Positions 53,858-63,362 of a stretch of DNA of 64,000 nt are shown in pieces. Positions within the stretch are counted from its first letter, which is position 1, and each line of letters opens with the position of its first letter. The position numbers were made by a program, and so were the translations under genes. Source of the stretch: Azoarcus sp. CIB (GTDB lineage Bacteria > Pseudomonadota > Gammaproteobacteria > Burkholderiales > Rhodocyclaceae); the NCBI RefSeq assembly GCF_001190925.1, contig NZ_CP011072.1, forward strand, positions 2,046,001 to 2,110,000. The letters run 5' to 3'. A model generated the notes under the pieces. The model worked only from the letters and a program-made list of their open reading frames with translations, did no database searches and was not told where the DNA came from.

Positions 53858-55540
53858 TCAGACTTCCGTCTCCTCGACCGTGCGCCGGTTCCCGCGCGCG
53901 ATCTGGCGCGAGATGATGAACATCGGCAACAGGCCGACCGCGACGATCGTCACGGCAGCCGTCGATGCCTCGGTCAGCCGTTCATCCGATGCGAGCGTGT
54001 GAGCCTGCGTCGCCAAGGTATCGAAATTGAACGGCCTCATCACGAGAGTTGCCGGCAATTCCTTCATTACGTCGACAAAGACGAGCAGGCCAGCGGTGAG
54101 CAGGCTGCTTCGCAGGATCGGGACATGGACGCGCTGCAGCGTAGCCCACTTCCCGACACCCAGGCTGCGGGATGCATCGTCCATGCTCGACGTGATCTTG
54201 CCCAGACTGGTTTCGACCGTATGCAGTGCGACGGAAAGAAAACGGCCCAAATAAGCATACACGAGCGCGGCGATTCCCCCGGTCAGTACGAGGCCCGGAT
54301 TTAGGCCCGTTACGCCCTGCCACCAGGCCGCGAGCACGTGGTCGAGCCTCGTCACCGGAATCAGCACCCCGACCGCGATAACCGATCCCGGTACCGCATA
54401 ACCGAGCCCGACGATGCGATTCAATACATGGGGCAGGCGCGTGCGTGCCAGCCGCGCGGCATAACCGAGCAGGATAGCCAGAAGCACGGCGAGCAGCGCC
54501 GTAACGAGGGCGAGCACGAAGCTGTTGCGTGCCAGTTGCACAAAGCGCCCGCCGAACTGTGCATCGCCCTCGACGAGTGCCATGCGTACCAGCAGGAAGG
54601 CGGGCAGCAGGAATCCGAGAACGAGCGGCAGCAGGCATGCGAGCGTGGCCACGAGGCCCAGCGCGCGCGACAGCCGGACCGGGGTCGGCACCGCCTGTTG
54701 GCGCGAGGTGTTGTTGAACCGAGCCCGTCCGCGGCTGGCGTGTTCGAGAACCAGCACCAGCACGACGAAGGCCAGCAGCATGGCGGAAAGCTGTGCTGCG
54801 GCGACGCGATCGCCGAGCGAGAACCAGGCACGGTAGATGCCGGTCGTGAAGGTCTGCACGCCGAAATAGGAGACCGTTCCGAAATCCGCCAGCGTTTCCA
54901 TCAGAGCCAGGGCGGAACCGGCAATCACGGCAGGTCGGGCCAACGGGAGCGAGACCCGGAAAAAGCTGCCCCAGGGGCCGAGGCCCAGCGAGCGCCCTGC
55001 TTCGAGCATTCCGGATGCACGCTCGAGAAACGCGGTGCGTGCCAGAAGGTACACATACGGGTACAGGACGAACATGAACATCGCAACCGCCCCGCCCACC
55101 GTGCGGACGTCCGGGAACCAGTAGCCGCCCGCCTTCCATCCGAAGACCTCGCGCAGCCCGCTTTGCAGAGGGCCTACGAACTGGAGAAAATCGGTGTACA
55201 CATAGGCCATCACGTAGGCCGGGACTGCGAGAGGCAGAACGAGTGCCCACTGGAAGAAGCGGCGCCCCGGAAACTCGGTCATGGTGGTCAGCCAGGCTGT
55301 CGCCACTCCTATGGTCGACACGCCCAGCCCGACACCGGCACACAGGATCAGCGTGTTGCCGATGAACTCCGGCAGAACGGTGGACGACAGGTGGCCCCAG
55401 GTTTCAGCTGTTCCCCCGACGAACACGTTCGAGAATACCGATATCACCGGCATTGCGATCAACACGGAGATCAGCAGCGACCCGGCCGTCAATGACGACC
55501 AGCGCTCGCGCCACCTTCCCAGCCTTTCCAAAAATCTCAT
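53858..55540 (-). CDS. fbpB: Ferric iron ABC transporter permease FbpB
   Basis: A 560-residue inner-membrane permease with about twelve transmembrane helices in two fused BPD_transp_1 units, the usual layout for iron(III) permeases. Two EAA-type loops are visible: 'EAGRSLGLGPWGSFFRVSLPLARPAVIAG' in the first half and 'DASRSLGVGKWATLQRVHVPILRSSLL' in the second. It works with FbpA and FbpC. ATG 55540 has GGGAG 4 nt before it. It diverges from fbpC, sharing a 132-bp region with a Fur-like site. Confidence 0.93.
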   Translation of the reverse strand: MRFLERLGRWRERWSSLTAGSLLISVLIAMPVISVFSNVFVGGTAETWGHLSSTVLPEFIGNTLILCAGVGLGVSTIGVATAWLTTMTEFPGRRFFQWALVLPLAVPAYVMAYVYTDFLQFVGPLQSGLREVFGWKAGGYWFPDVRTVGGAVAMFMFVLYPYVYLLARTAFLERASGMLEAGRSLGLGPWGSFFRVSLPLARPAVIAGSALALMETLADFGTVSYFGVQTFTTGIYRAWFSLGDRVAAAQLSAMLLAFVVLVLVLEHASRGRARFNNTSRQQAVPTPVRLSRALGLVATLACLLPLVLGFLLPAFLLVRMALVEGDAQFGGRFVQLARNSFVLALVTALLAVLLAILLGYAARLARTRLPHVLNRIVGLGYAVPGSVIAVGVLIPVTRLDHVLAAWWQGVTGLNPGLVLTGGIAALVYAYLGRFLSVALHTVETSLGKITSSMDDASRSLGVGKWATLQRVHVPILRSSLLTAGLLVFVDVMKELPATLVMRPFNFDTLATQAHTLASDERLTEASTAAVTIVAVGLLPMFIISRQIARGNRRTVEETEV

Positions 55541-55592
55541 TTCGCTCCCGACGGGATCATGCCGCGAGGTCCATTCCACGCGGCAGGCTGTC

Positions 55593-55611
55593 GAGAATTA
55601 TAATTCATCCC
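55593..55611. promoter_or_regulatory. Candidate Fur box between fbpB and fbpC
   Basis: The perfect 12-bp palindrome GAATTATAATTC (55595-55606) lies in GAGAAT-TATAAT context; the 19-mer starting at 55593 matches 12 of 19 positions of the Fur consensus GATAATGATAATCATTATC. It is placed midway between the divergent starts. Confidence 0.45.
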
Positions 55612-55672
55612 ATTTCGGTTACCGCGATGCAATAATGGCCATCGCACTTTTCAACGCTGTATCGGATTCTCC

Positions 55673-56788
55673 ATGTCCCATCTCGAGCTCGCTGGCATCG
55701 ATCTGGCGTACGGCGGCCATCAAGTCGTCCGCAAGCTTTCATTCCGTCTCGAACAGGGCAGCATCGGCTGTCTGCTGGGCCCGTCCGGCTGCGGCAAGAC
55801 CACTGTCTTGCGCTGCATCGCGGGGTTCGAACCCGTCACGGTCGGGCAGATCCGGCTCGACGGCAAGGTGGTGAGCGGGAGCGACCTGCATGTTCCGCCC
55901 GAGAGCCGGCGTATCGGAATGGTGTTTCAGGACTACGCGCTGTTCCCCCATCTTTCGGTCTCCGAGAACGTCGGATTCGGCCTGCGTCAGCTCGACGCGC
56001 AGCAGCGTCGTGACCGCGTCGCCGAGTTGCTGCGGGTCGTGGGATTGGCCAGCCAGGGGCATAAGTATCCGCACGAGATGTCCGGAGGCCAGCAGCAGCG
56101 GGTCGCTCTCGCCCGCGCACTTGCGCCGCGCCCCAGCCTGCTCCTGCTCGACGAACCGTTCTCGAATCTCGATGTGGAACTGCGCGAACGCCTGTCCTTC
56201 GAGGTGCGCGACATCATCAAGGCGACGAACACAACGGCGATTCTGGTCACCCACGACCAGCACGAGGCCTTTGCGGTCGCCGACGAGATCGGGATCATGA
56301 ACGAGGGGCGCATCCAGCAATGGGATACGCCGTACAACCTGTATCACCGCCCTGCCAATCGCTTCGTCGCCGATTTCGTTGGACAGGGGGTTTTTCTCCG
56401 GGGATTGGTGCTCAACGACCATCAGGTGAAGGTCGAGCTCGGCACGCTGAACAGCGCCATTCCTGTCGAATGCGGCATCGGTTGTGGCAACTGCGACCGC
56501 GACTGCACGGTGTCCGTGCTCCTGCGGCCGGACGACATCGTGCATGACGACATGAGCACCATGCAGGCCGAGGTCGTGCATAAGGCCTTCCGGGGAGCGG
56601 ACATCCTGTACACGCTGAGGCTGGCAAGCGGGGCCAAGGTGTTGTCGCTGGTGCCGAGCCATCACAACCATGCAGTCGGTGAGCGGATCGGTATCCGGCT
56701 GGATGTCGATCACGTGGTGACCTTTCACGAGGGGTCGGAAGACGCGGTGCAGGAGCGGCCACTTATCGGGCCGTTCCGGACGCAGTAA
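55673..56788 (+). CDS. fbpC: Ferric iron ABC transporter ATPase FbpC
   Basis: A 371-residue ABC ATPase. Walker A 'GPSGCGKT' is at 36-43, the Q-loop 'FQDYALFPH' at 85-93, the signature 'SGGQQQR' at 137-143, Walker B 'LLLLDE' at 156-161 and the switch histidine at 194. A C-terminal TOBE-like regulatory domain follows, with 'LLRPDDIVHDD'. That domain carries four close cysteines, Cys267, Cys271, Cys274 and Cys278 (C-x3-C-x2-C-x3-C), not usual for the family. It powers ferric import with FbpA and FbpB. The assignment to iron rests on the divergent fbpB and nearby fbpA. Confidence 0.92.
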   Translation: MSHLELAGIDLAYGGHQVVRKLSFRLEQGSIGCLLGPSGCGKTTVLRCIAGFEPVTVGQIRLDGKVVSGSDLHVPPESRRIGMVFQDYALFPHLSVSENVGFGLRQLDAQQRRDRVAELLRVVGLASQGHKYPHEMSGGQQQRVALARALAPRPSLLLLDEPFSNLDVELRERLSFEVRDIIKATNTTAILVTHDQHEAFAVADEIGIMNEGRIQQWDTPYNLYHRPANRFVADFVGQGVFLRGLVLNDHQVKVELGTLNSAIPVECGIGCGNCDRDCTVSVLLRPDDIVHDDMSTMQAEVVHKAFRGADILYTLRLASGAKVLSLVPSHHNHAVGERIGIRLDVDHVVTFHEGSEDAVQERPLIGPFRTQ

Positions 56789-56796
56789 TCGAAGTG

Positions 56797-57498
56797 ATGA
56801 TTCCCTGGCTCACGGGCACTCCGCGGTTTCCCCCGGTCGAGTCGGCACTCGACGATCCGCCCGGCCTGCTCGCCGCGGGCGGCGGGCTTGACCCGGAGTG
56901 GCTGTTGGCCGCATACGGGCAGGGAATTTTTCCGTGGTACAGCGCGGGCGAGCCGATACTTTGGTGGAGTCCCGATCCCCGCCTGGTGCTGGTCCCGTCG
57001 AGGATGAAAATATCCCGCTCGCTGGGCCGGACCTTGCGCCAGCACCGCTTCGAGATCCGCTTCGATACCGCATTTTCCGAAGTCGTCGCCGCCTGCGCGG
57101 CACCCAGGGAGCCCGGTGCAGGCACGTGGATTACCGAGGAGATGCAGGCCGCCTACTGTCGCATGCACGAACTCGGCTATGCACACAGTGTCGAAGCGTG
57201 GGATGAGGGCTCGCTTGCGGGGGGGCTTTACGGCATCGGACTGGGAAGGGCATTCTTCGGGGAATCGATGTTCAGCCGCCGCACCGACGCATCGAAAGTC
57301 GCCTTGGCGCATCTGGCGCGCTACCTCGAGTCACGGAATTTCGCGGTGATCGATTGCCAGATGAAGACCGCACACCTGCTCTCGCTCGGCGCCTTTGAAA
57401 TCCCTCGCGCCGACTTCCGCGCCGGCCTGGATGTCTGGACGCAGCAAGGGGACGGACCGGGACGCTGGCGCGAAGACGCCGGTCAGGGACTGTTCTGA
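56797..57498 (+). CDS. aat: Leucyl/phenylalanyl-tRNA-protein transferase Aat
   Basis: Aat adds Leu or Phe from aminoacyl-tRNA to proteins with N-terminal Arg or Lys, marking them for ClpAP. The 233-residue protein has the family pattern: '[17 protein letters not shown]', '[26 protein letters not shown]', '[12 protein letters not shown]', '[27 protein letters not shown]' and '[16 protein letters not shown]'. ATG 56797 is preferred to the GTG one codon earlier. It follows fbpC by 8 bp and precedes bpt by 16 bp. Confidence 0.95.
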   Translation: MIPWLTGTPRFPPVESALDDPPGLLAAGGGLDPEWLLAAYGQGIFPWYSAGEPILWWSPDPRLVLVPSRMKISRSLGRTLRQHRFEIRFDTAFSEVVAACAAPREPGAGTWITEEMQAAYCRMHELGYAHSVEAWDEGSLAGGLYGIGLGRAFFGESMFSRRTDASKVALAHLARYLESRNFAVIDCQMKTAHLLSLGAFEIPRADFRAGLDVWTQQGDGPGRWREDAGQGLF

Positions 57499-57514
57499 AC
57501 GTAGACTCGCAGAC

Positions 57515-58255
57515 ATGCAGAAGGACTACCCGTACGCACTCATCCAGTTCTACGCGACGGCGCCTTATGCATGCTCTTACCTTCCGGATCGGGTGGCACG
57601 TTCCCAGGTTGCGACGCCTGGGCATCTCATCGACACGGCGGTGTATAGCGAGCTCGTCCGTAATGGCTTCCGGCGCAGCGGCATGTTCACCTATCGCCCC
57701 TACTGCGATCATTGCCGCGCCTGCGTGCCGGTGCGGATTCCGGTGGCTGCCTTTGTTTCCGACCGCAGCCAGCGGCGAAGCTGGGCGCGGCACTGTACGC
57801 TTGAGGCGCGCGAGCAGGATCTCGCGTTTTCGGAAGAGCACTACGCGCTATACCAGCGTTATCAGGGTTCGCGACACGCGGGCGGGGGGATGGATCAGGA
57901 CAACCGCGAGCAGTACGCGCACTTCCTGCTGCAGAGCCAGGTCGACACGCGCGTAGTCGAATTCCGCGAGCAGGGAGTCCTGCGCATGGTCAGTGTGATC
58001 GACCGCCTGAGCGACGGCTTGTCCAGCGTGTATACGTTCTTCGACCCGGACGACCCCAAGGCCAGTTACGGAACCTACGGCGTGCTGTGGCAGATCGAAG
58101 TGTGCCGCCGGCTGCACTTACCCTATCTCTACCTGGGATACTGGATCAAGGACAGCCGGAAGATGACCTACAAGATCCGCTTCCGCCCACTCGAAGGGCG
58201 CATCCGGGGTGAATGGCGTCCCCTCGATCCGCTGACGGATTCGGATTCGGAATAG
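57515..58255 (+). CDS. bpt: Aspartate/glutamate leucyltransferase Bpt
   Basis: A 246-residue ATE1-related transferase that adds Leu to proteins starting with Asp or Glu, creating N-degrons. The N-terminal cysteine motif '[18 protein letters not shown]' (Cys64, Cys67, Cys70) and the C-terminal GNAT-like segment '[25 protein letters not shown]' with 'YLGYWI' are typical. Together with aat immediately upstream it completes the two leucyl-transferase branches of the bacterial N-end rule. Confidence 0.93.
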   Translation: MQKDYPYALIQFYATAPYACSYLPDRVARSQVATPGHLIDTAVYSELVRNGFRRSGMFTYRPYCDHCRACVPVRIPVAAFVSDRSQRRSWARHCTLEAREQDLAFSEEHYALYQRYQGSRHAGGGMDQDNREQYAHFLLQSQVDTRVVEFREQGVLRMVSVIDRLSDGLSSVYTFFDPDDPKASYGTYGVLWQIEVCRRLHLPYLYLGYWIKDSRKMTYKIRFRPLEGRIRGEWRPLDPLTDSDSE

Positions 58256-58341
58256 CGACCGGGATGCATGCCGGCCGCAGGCAGCCGCCTTCTTCGGAAA
58301 TCCGGGGGGCGAGGTCCCGCGCGAAACGGTAGAATTCGCGG

Positions 58342-59364
58342 ATGCTATACGATATCGCCCGCCCCATCCTGTTCTCGCTCGACGCGGAAACCGCCCACGA
58401 ATTTTCCCTTGCCACCCTCAATCTCGCCGGCCGCTTTCTTCCCGCAGGCAAACCGGCGACTGCCGATCCGGTCGAGGTCATGGGCCTCCGATTTCCCAAT
58501 CGTATCGGCCTGGCCGCCGGACTGGACAAGAACGGAGAGGCGATAGACGGTCTCGCAAGGTTCGGCTTCGGTTTCGTCGAAATCGGCACGGTCACCCCGC
58601 GCCCGCAGCCGGGCAATCCCCGCCCGCGGCTGTTTCGCCTTCCCGAGGTACGCGGCATCATCAATCGCATGGGGTTCAACAACCATGGCGTCGACGCGCT
58701 GGTCGCGAACGTCGGAGCGGCCAAGTTCAAGGGCATTCTGGGAATCAATATCGGCAAGAATTTCGACACGCCGATCGAGAATGCAGCTGACGACTACCTG
58801 GCCTGCCTCGACAAGGTGTATGCATTGGCAAGCTATGTGACGGTCAACATTTCCTCCCCGAACACCAAGAACCTGCGTCAGTTGCAGGGCGAATCGGAAC
58901 TGGACGACCTGCTCGGCCGACTCAAGGAGCGGCAGGCACGACTGGCGGACAAACACGGCCGTTACGTGCCGTTGACCCTCAAGATCGCCCCCGATCTGGA
59001 GCCGGCTCAGGTGATCAACATCGCCGACGCGTTGCGGCGCCATCGCATCGACGGCGTGATCGCGACGAACACGACGATCTCGCGCGAGAAGGTCCAGGGC
59101 GTGCGTTACGGCGAGCAGCAGGGCGGCCTGTCGGGGGCGCCGGTGTTCGAAGCCTCGACCACGGTCGTCGCCCAGCTTGCGCAGGCGCTCGCCGGCGAAC
59201 TCCCGATCATCGCTGCCGGCGGCGTGCTCGACGGGCGTGGCGCGCGGGCCAAGCTCGAAGCCGGGGCACAATTGGTGCAGCTGTACAGTGGCCTGATTTA
59301 TCGCGGACCGGCGCTCGTGCAGGAGTGTGTGCGGGCAACCGCCGATTTTGGCGCGGACCGCTGA
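58342..59364 (+). CDS. pyrD: Dihydroorotate dehydrogenase (quinone), class 2
   Basis: PyrD oxidises dihydroorotate to orotate in pyrimidine synthesis and passes electrons to the quinone pool. The 340-residue protein has the class 2 N-terminal membrane-association helices ('[23 protein letters not shown]'). It then has an FMN barrel with '[15 protein letters not shown]', '[26 protein letters not shown]', 'NRMGFNN', the catalytic serine in '[15 protein letters not shown]' and 'GGLSGAP'. It lies 86 bp after bpt and upstream of the rsx operon. Confidence 0.97.
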   Translation: MLYDIARPILFSLDAETAHEFSLATLNLAGRFLPAGKPATADPVEVMGLRFPNRIGLAAGLDKNGEAIDGLARFGFGFVEIGTVTPRPQPGNPRPRLFRLPEVRGIINRMGFNNHGVDALVANVGAAKFKGILGINIGKNFDTPIENAADDYLACLDKVYALASYVTVNISSPNTKNLRQLQGESELDDLLGRLKERQARLADKHGRYVPLTLKIAPDLEPAQVINIADALRRHRIDGVIATNTTISREKVQGVRYGEQQGGLSGAPVFEASTTVVAQLAQALAGELPIIAAGGVLDGRGARAKLEAGAQLVQLYSGLIYRGPALVQECVRATADFGADR

Positions 59365-59387
59365 CGCCGCAGCGTGATGGCCCCCAA

Positions 59388-59399
59388 AGGCATATGCCT
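59388..59399. promoter_or_regulatory. Palindrome upstream of the rsx promoter
   Basis: AGGCATATGCCT is a perfect 12-bp palindrome in the pyrD-rsxA gap, 15 bp before the predicted -35. An adjacent AACCC/GGGTT inverted repeat at 59402-59416 reaches into that -35. It is a possible operator. Confidence 0.35.
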
Positions 59400-59414
59400 A
59401 TAACCCGTTCAGGG

Positions 59415-59443
59415 TTGAGCGGGAAATAACGGCGGGACATAAT
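59415..59443 (+). promoter_or_regulatory. Candidate rsxA promoter
   Basis: TTGAGC at 59415-59420 and CATAAT at 59438-59443 are separated by 17 bp, 28 bp before the rsxA start codon. The -10 lies inside a small CGGGA/TCCCG inverted repeat. Confidence 0.55.
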
Positions 59444-59470
59444 CCCGCGGATACCAACCGGTTCTCGAAC

Positions 59471-60055
59471 ATGACCAGCTACATCTTCATCATCATCGGC
59501 GCTGTTCTGGTGAACAACGTCGTCTTCGTCCGGATTCTCGGACTGTGCCCGTTCATGGGCGTATCCAAGAAGCTGGAGACCGCGATAGGCATGGGCGCGG
59601 CGACGACGTTCGTGCTTACCCTGGCGTGCGGAACGAGCTACCTGATCGATCACTACCTGCTCGAACCGTTCGATCTCGCATTCATGCGCACGCTTGCGTT
59701 CATCGTCGTCATCGCAGCGATCGTGCAACTTACCGAGCTGGTCATCCAGAAGACCAGTCCGGTCCTTCACCAGGTTCTCGGCATCTATCTTCCGCTGATC
59801 ACGACTAACTGCGCGGTGCTGGGCATTCCGCTGCTGAACGTCGGCCTCCGGCATAATCTGCTGGAGTCCCTTCTGTTCGGCTTCGGTTCGTCGATCGGCT
59901 TTACCCTGGCCCTGATACTGTTTGCGGGAATTCGCGAACGTCTCGACGGCGCTGACGTTCCCGTGCCGTTCCGTGGCACGGCCATCGCCATGGTCACGGC
60001 GGGATTCATGAGCTTGGCCTTCATGGGATTCGCCGGACTGGACCGTTTTCACTAG
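59471..60055 (+). CDS. rsxA: Electron transport complex subunit RsxA/RnfA
   Basis: A 194-residue membrane subunit with six transmembrane helices. It begins '[42 protein letters not shown]' (residues 1-42 pattern), including the conserved cysteine near the membrane centre that with RnfE forms the intramembrane iron site; a second is in '[13 protein letters not shown]'. The Rnf/Rsx complex links reduced ferredoxin or NADH to ion movement or to the reduction of SoxR. It is the first gene of rsxABCDG(E). Confidence 0.96.
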   Translation: MTSYIFIIIGAVLVNNVVFVRILGLCPFMGVSKKLETAIGMGAATTFVLTLACGTSYLIDHYLLEPFDLAFMRTLAFIVVIAAIVQLTELVIQKTSPVLHQVLGIYLPLITTNCAVLGIPLLNVGLRHNLLESLLFGFGSSIGFTLALILFAGIRERLDGADVPVPFRGTAIAMVTAGFMSLAFMGFAGLDRFH

Positions 60056-60152
60056 GACTTGTGGCCGAAATCCCATCCCTAACTGATCCGGCGCAAGCGG
60101 AGCTCCCCGGCAGCGGGCTGTTCTCCAGCGCCTCGAACCTGGCACTCATTCC

Positions 60153-60704
60153 ATGTTGACCGCCCTCCTCATCATGACAGGCATCGCCATCGTGCTCGGC
60201 GCAGCACTGGGCTATGCGTCGATCCGCTTCAAGGTCGAAGGCGATCCGCTGGTCGAGAAAATCGACGCCATTCTTCCCCAGACGCAGTGCGGCCAGTGCG
60301 GTTACCCGGGCTGCAAGCCGTACGCGCAAGCCATCTCGAACGGGGAAGCCGACATCAACCAGTGCCCGCCGGGCGGGGAAGAGGGCATACGCAAACTGGC
60401 CGACCTGCTGGGCCGTGAGTTCAAGTCGCTCTCGGAAGAGCACGGCACCGAGAAACCGAAATCGGTCGCGCGCATCGACGAACAGGTGTGCATCGGATGC
60501 ACCCTGTGCATTCAGGCCTGCCCCGTCGATGCGATCGTCGGCGCGGCGAAGCAGATGCACACGGTGGTGGCGCCGCTGTGCACCGGGTGCGAACTGTGCG
60601 TGGCGCCCTGCCCTGTCGACTGCATCTCGATGGTGCCTGTCGCGGAGACCGTTGAAACGTGGAAATGGAAATATCCGGTGCATGAACTGAGGTCTGCGGC
60701 ATGA
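60153..60704 (+). CDS. rsxB: Electron transport complex subunit RsxB/RnfB
   Basis: A 183-residue iron-sulfur subunit. An N-terminal membrane helix ('[23 protein letters not shown]') is followed by a 4-cysteine Fe-S domain '[16 protein letters not shown]' and two ferredoxin 4Fe-4S motifs, '[16 protein letters not shown]' and '[16 protein letters not shown]'. It passes electrons between RsxC and the membrane subunits. It lies 97 bp after rsxA and overlaps rsxC by 4 nt (ATGA). Confidence 0.95.
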   Translation: MLTALLIMTGIAIVLGAALGYASIRFKVEGDPLVEKIDAILPQTQCGQCGYPGCKPYAQAISNGEADINQCPPGGEEGIRKLADLLGREFKSLSEEHGTEKPKSVARIDEQVCIGCTLCIQACPVDAIVGAAKQMHTVVAPLCTGCELCVAPCPVDCISMVPVAETVETWKWKYPVHELRSAA

Positions 60705-62350
60705 TCACCCGCCTTTTCGGCTTCAAAGGCGGGGTCAAGCCCGAATCGCACAAGAACGAGTCGTCCGGCACGCCGATCCAGAAGGTGCCGATGCCGACGC
60801 GGCTGGTCATTCCACTGCGCCAGAGCATCCGCTCGACCGCGCGCTGCCTCGTCGAGCCGGGGCAGAAGGTGCTCAAGGGGGAGCACATCGGCGAAGGCGA
60901 AGGCGGCCTCGGGACGAGCGTGCACGCCTCCACGTCCGGAACCGTCGTGGAAATCGCGCCATACCCGATGGCGCACGCCTCGGGTCTCGAAACTTTGTCG
61001 GTCGTGATCGAGCCGGACGGGGAGGACCGCTGGATCGACCATACGCCGCTCGATTTGCGCACGGTGTCGCGCGAGGAGGCGCTCGCCTGGCTGCGCGGCT
61101 GCGGCATCGTCGGCATGGGCGGCGCGGGCTTTCCGACCCACGTGAAGCTCGGGGGCGGACGCGGAATCGACACGCTGGTTATCAACGGTGCGGAATGCGA
61201 ACCCTGGATCACCTGCGACGACCGCCTGATGCGCGAGCGTGCGCCCGAGGTGCTGTCGGGAGCGATGATCCTGCGCGAGCTGATCGGCGCGAAGCAGGTG
61301 CTGCTAGGCATCGAGGACAACAAACCGGAGGCGATCGCCGCGATGCAGGTTGCGGCGAGCGGCCTGGGTGACGGCATCGCAGTGGTGCCGGTTCCCACGC
61401 TCTACCCGGCGGGCGGTGAGAAGCAACTCATCCGGGTTCTGACCGGCGTCGAGATTCCGCAGGGCAAGCTCGGCACGGATTTCGGCGTCCAGTGCTTCAA
61501 CGTCGGTACCGCGCAGGCCGTGCACCGCGCAATCCGCTTCGGCGAGCCGCTCGTTTCCCGCGTTGTCACGCTGACCGGCAACGTCACGCGCCCGGGAAAC
61601 TACGAAGTGCTGCTCGGCACCCAGGTTGAGGAGCTGCTCGAACTAGCCGGCCCGAAAGCAGACACTGATCGCTACATCATGGGTGGCCCGATGATGGGAA
61701 CCGAGCTGCAGAGCCTCTCCGTTCCGGTGATCAAGGGCACGAACTGCGTCATCGCCGCCTCGCCTGCGCTCTTTCCGCCGCCGCCGCCCGAACTGCCATG
61801 CATCCGTTGCGGCGCCTGCGCGCGCGCTTGCCCGGCCGAGTTGCAGCCGTTCGAGTTGTACTGGTTTTCGCGTGCGAAGAATTTCGGCAAGGCGCAGGAG
61901 TACCACCTCTTCGACTGTATCGAGTGCGGCTCCTGCGCATTTGTGTGCCCTTCGCGCATTCCGCTGGTCGATTACTACCGCTTTGCCAAGGGCGAGATCT
62001 GGGCCCGCGAACGCGAACTGCGGGCTTCCGACCAGGCACGAGAGCGTTTCGAGTTCCGCAATTTCCGCCAGGAACGGGAAAAGGAGGAAAAGGCCGCCAA
62101 ACTCGCGGCGAAGGCCGCTGAGACTCGGGCCAAGCTCGCCGAATCGGGCGAGGCTCCTGCAACTACCGCCGCGGCCGAAGACCCCAAGAAGGCCCTGATC
62201 GCCGCCGCGCTGGCGCGCGCCAAGCAACAGCAGACGGCGGTAGCGCCCCGGAATACCGACGACCTGAGCGCCGATGTGCAGGCGGAGATCGCCGATATCG
62301 ACGACCGCCGCGAGAAGCTCAACCCGCAAGACGCCGACAAGGCGCCGTGA
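60701..62350 (+). CDS. rsxC: Electron transport complex subunit RsxC/RnfC
   Basis: A 549-residue peripheral subunit that binds NADH, FMN and two 4Fe-4S clusters. It has the Complex1_51K-like flavin/NAD region with '[16 protein letters not shown]' and '[19 protein letters not shown]', an SLBB-like region, and the cluster motifs '[17 protein letters not shown]' and '[16 protein letters not shown]'. The C-terminus is a Lys/Ala/Glu-rich helical tail (about 445-549), shorter than in E. coli RsxC. It overlaps rsxB by 4 nt and is followed by rsxD after one base. Confidence 0.95.
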   Translation: MITRLFGFKGGVKPESHKNESSGTPIQKVPMPTRLVIPLRQSIRSTARCLVEPGQKVLKGEHIGEGEGGLGTSVHASTSGTVVEIAPYPMAHASGLETLSVVIEPDGEDRWIDHTPLDLRTVSREEALAWLRGCGIVGMGGAGFPTHVKLGGGRGIDTLVINGAECEPWITCDDRLMRERAPEVLSGAMILRELIGAKQVLLGIEDNKPEAIAAMQVAASGLGDGIAVVPVPTLYPAGGEKQLIRVLTGVEIPQGKLGTDFGVQCFNVGTAQAVHRAIRFGEPLVSRVVTLTGNVTRPGNYEVLLGTQVEELLELAGPKADTDRYIMGGPMMGTELQSLSVPVIKGTNCVIAASPALFPPPPPELPCIRCGACARACPAELQPFELYWFSRAKNFGKAQEYHLFDCIECGSCAFVCPSRIPLVDYYRFAKGEIWARERELRASDQARERFEFRNFRQEREKEEKAAKLAAKAAETRAKLAESGEAPATTAAAEDPKKALIAAALARAKQQQTAVAPRNTDDLSADVQAEIADIDDRREKLNPQDADKAP

Positions 62351-62351
62351 C

Positions 62352-63362
62352 ATGATCAATTCTCCGTATATCCGCAAACCGGCCAGCGTCCAGGGGGTGA
62401 TGCTGGCGGTCCTCACCGCGCTGATTCCCGCGATCATCGTCTATGCGTCGCAAATCGCCGCGGTGGTGCTGGTCAACCTCGCAATCGCAACGATCGCGGC
62501 TCTGGCCGGTGAGGCGCTGGTGCTCAAGCTGCGCGGCAGGCCCCTCGCCCCCGCGCTGTCCGATCTGTCGGCCGTGGTCACCGCGTGGCTGCTGGCGCTG
62601 TGCTTCCCGCCCATCCTGCCCTGGTGGGCGACCGTGCTCGGCGTACTGATCGCTATCGTGGTGGTCAAGCATCTCTATGGCGGGCTTGGACAAAACCCGT
62701 TCAACCCCGCGATGGTTGCGTATTGCGCGATGATCGTTGCCTTCCCCTCCCTGATGTCGCAATGGCCCGGCGCCGGCCAGCTGGACTTCGCGACGCAGTT
62801 GGGACTGGTTTTTGGCGGCGCTCGCGAAATCGACGCGATTGCGAGCGCCACCGCGCTCGACACGATCAAGACCGGCCTCCGGACTGCGGGGGCGACGGTT
62901 CAATCCATCATGAGCCAAGGCGGAAACTTCGGTCTCGTGAGCGGACGTGGGTGGGAATGGCTGGCACCGGCGTATGCGCTCGGCGGCCTTTATCTGCTTG
63001 CACGGGGAATCATAACGTGGCACATGCCCGCTGCCTTCCTCGGCGCACTCGCGGCGATCTCGGCGGTATTCTGGCTTGCCGATCCCGCGCACTACGCGTC
63101 CCCGCTATTCCACCTCGCGAGCGGTGGCGCCATGCTGGGGGCGTTCTTTATCGTCACCGACCCGGTGTCGGGAGCGACCACGCCTCGCGGCAAGCTGATC
63201 TTTGCCGCCAGCGTCGCATTGCTGGCCTATATCATCCGCGTCTTCGGCTCCTTCCCCGAAGGCGTCGCCTTCGCGGTGCTTCTGCTGAACATCTGCGTGC
63301 CGTTGATCGACATGAATACGCAACCGCGGGTATTCGGGCACAAGGGAGACAAGGCACGATGA
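62352..63362 (+). CDS. rsxD: Electron transport complex subunit RsxD/RnfD
   Basis: A 336-residue integral membrane flavoprotein with about nine to ten transmembrane helices. The covalent FMN is attached to the threonine of the 'SGAT' motif (Thr276 in 'DPVSGATTPRGK'). 'GLGQNPFNPAMVAYCAMIVAFP' is the other diagnostic segment. ATG 62352 is chosen; it follows the rsxC stop by one base, and the product starts 'INSPYIRKPASVQGVML'. It overlaps rsxG by 4 nt. Confidence 0.95.
   Translation: MINSPYIRKPASVQGVMLAVLTALIPAIIVYASQIAAVVLVNLAIATIAALAGEALVLKLRGRPLAPALSDLSAVVTAWLLALCFPPILPWWATVLGVLIAIVVVKHLYGGLGQNPFNPAMVAYCAMIVAFPSLMSQWPGAGQLDFATQLGLVFGGAREIDAIASATALDTIKTGLRTAGATVQSIMSQGGNFGLVSGRGWEWLAPAYALGGLYLLARGIITWHMPAAFLGALAAISAVFWLADPAHYASPLFHLASGGAMLGAFFIVTDPVSGATTPRGKLIFAASVALLAYIIRVFGSFPEGVAFAVLLLNICVPLIDMNTQPRVFGHKGDKAR

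Noticed and set aside
59388-59443. SoxR-type operator before rsxA
   Set aside because: The palindrome is 12 bp with a different sequence from the 18-bp SoxR site, so a SoxR link is not supported.
60061-60159. A 32-codon GTG frame between rsxA and rsxB that overlaps the rsxB start
   Set aside because: It has no ribosome-binding site or family match, and frames of this size are expected by chance.
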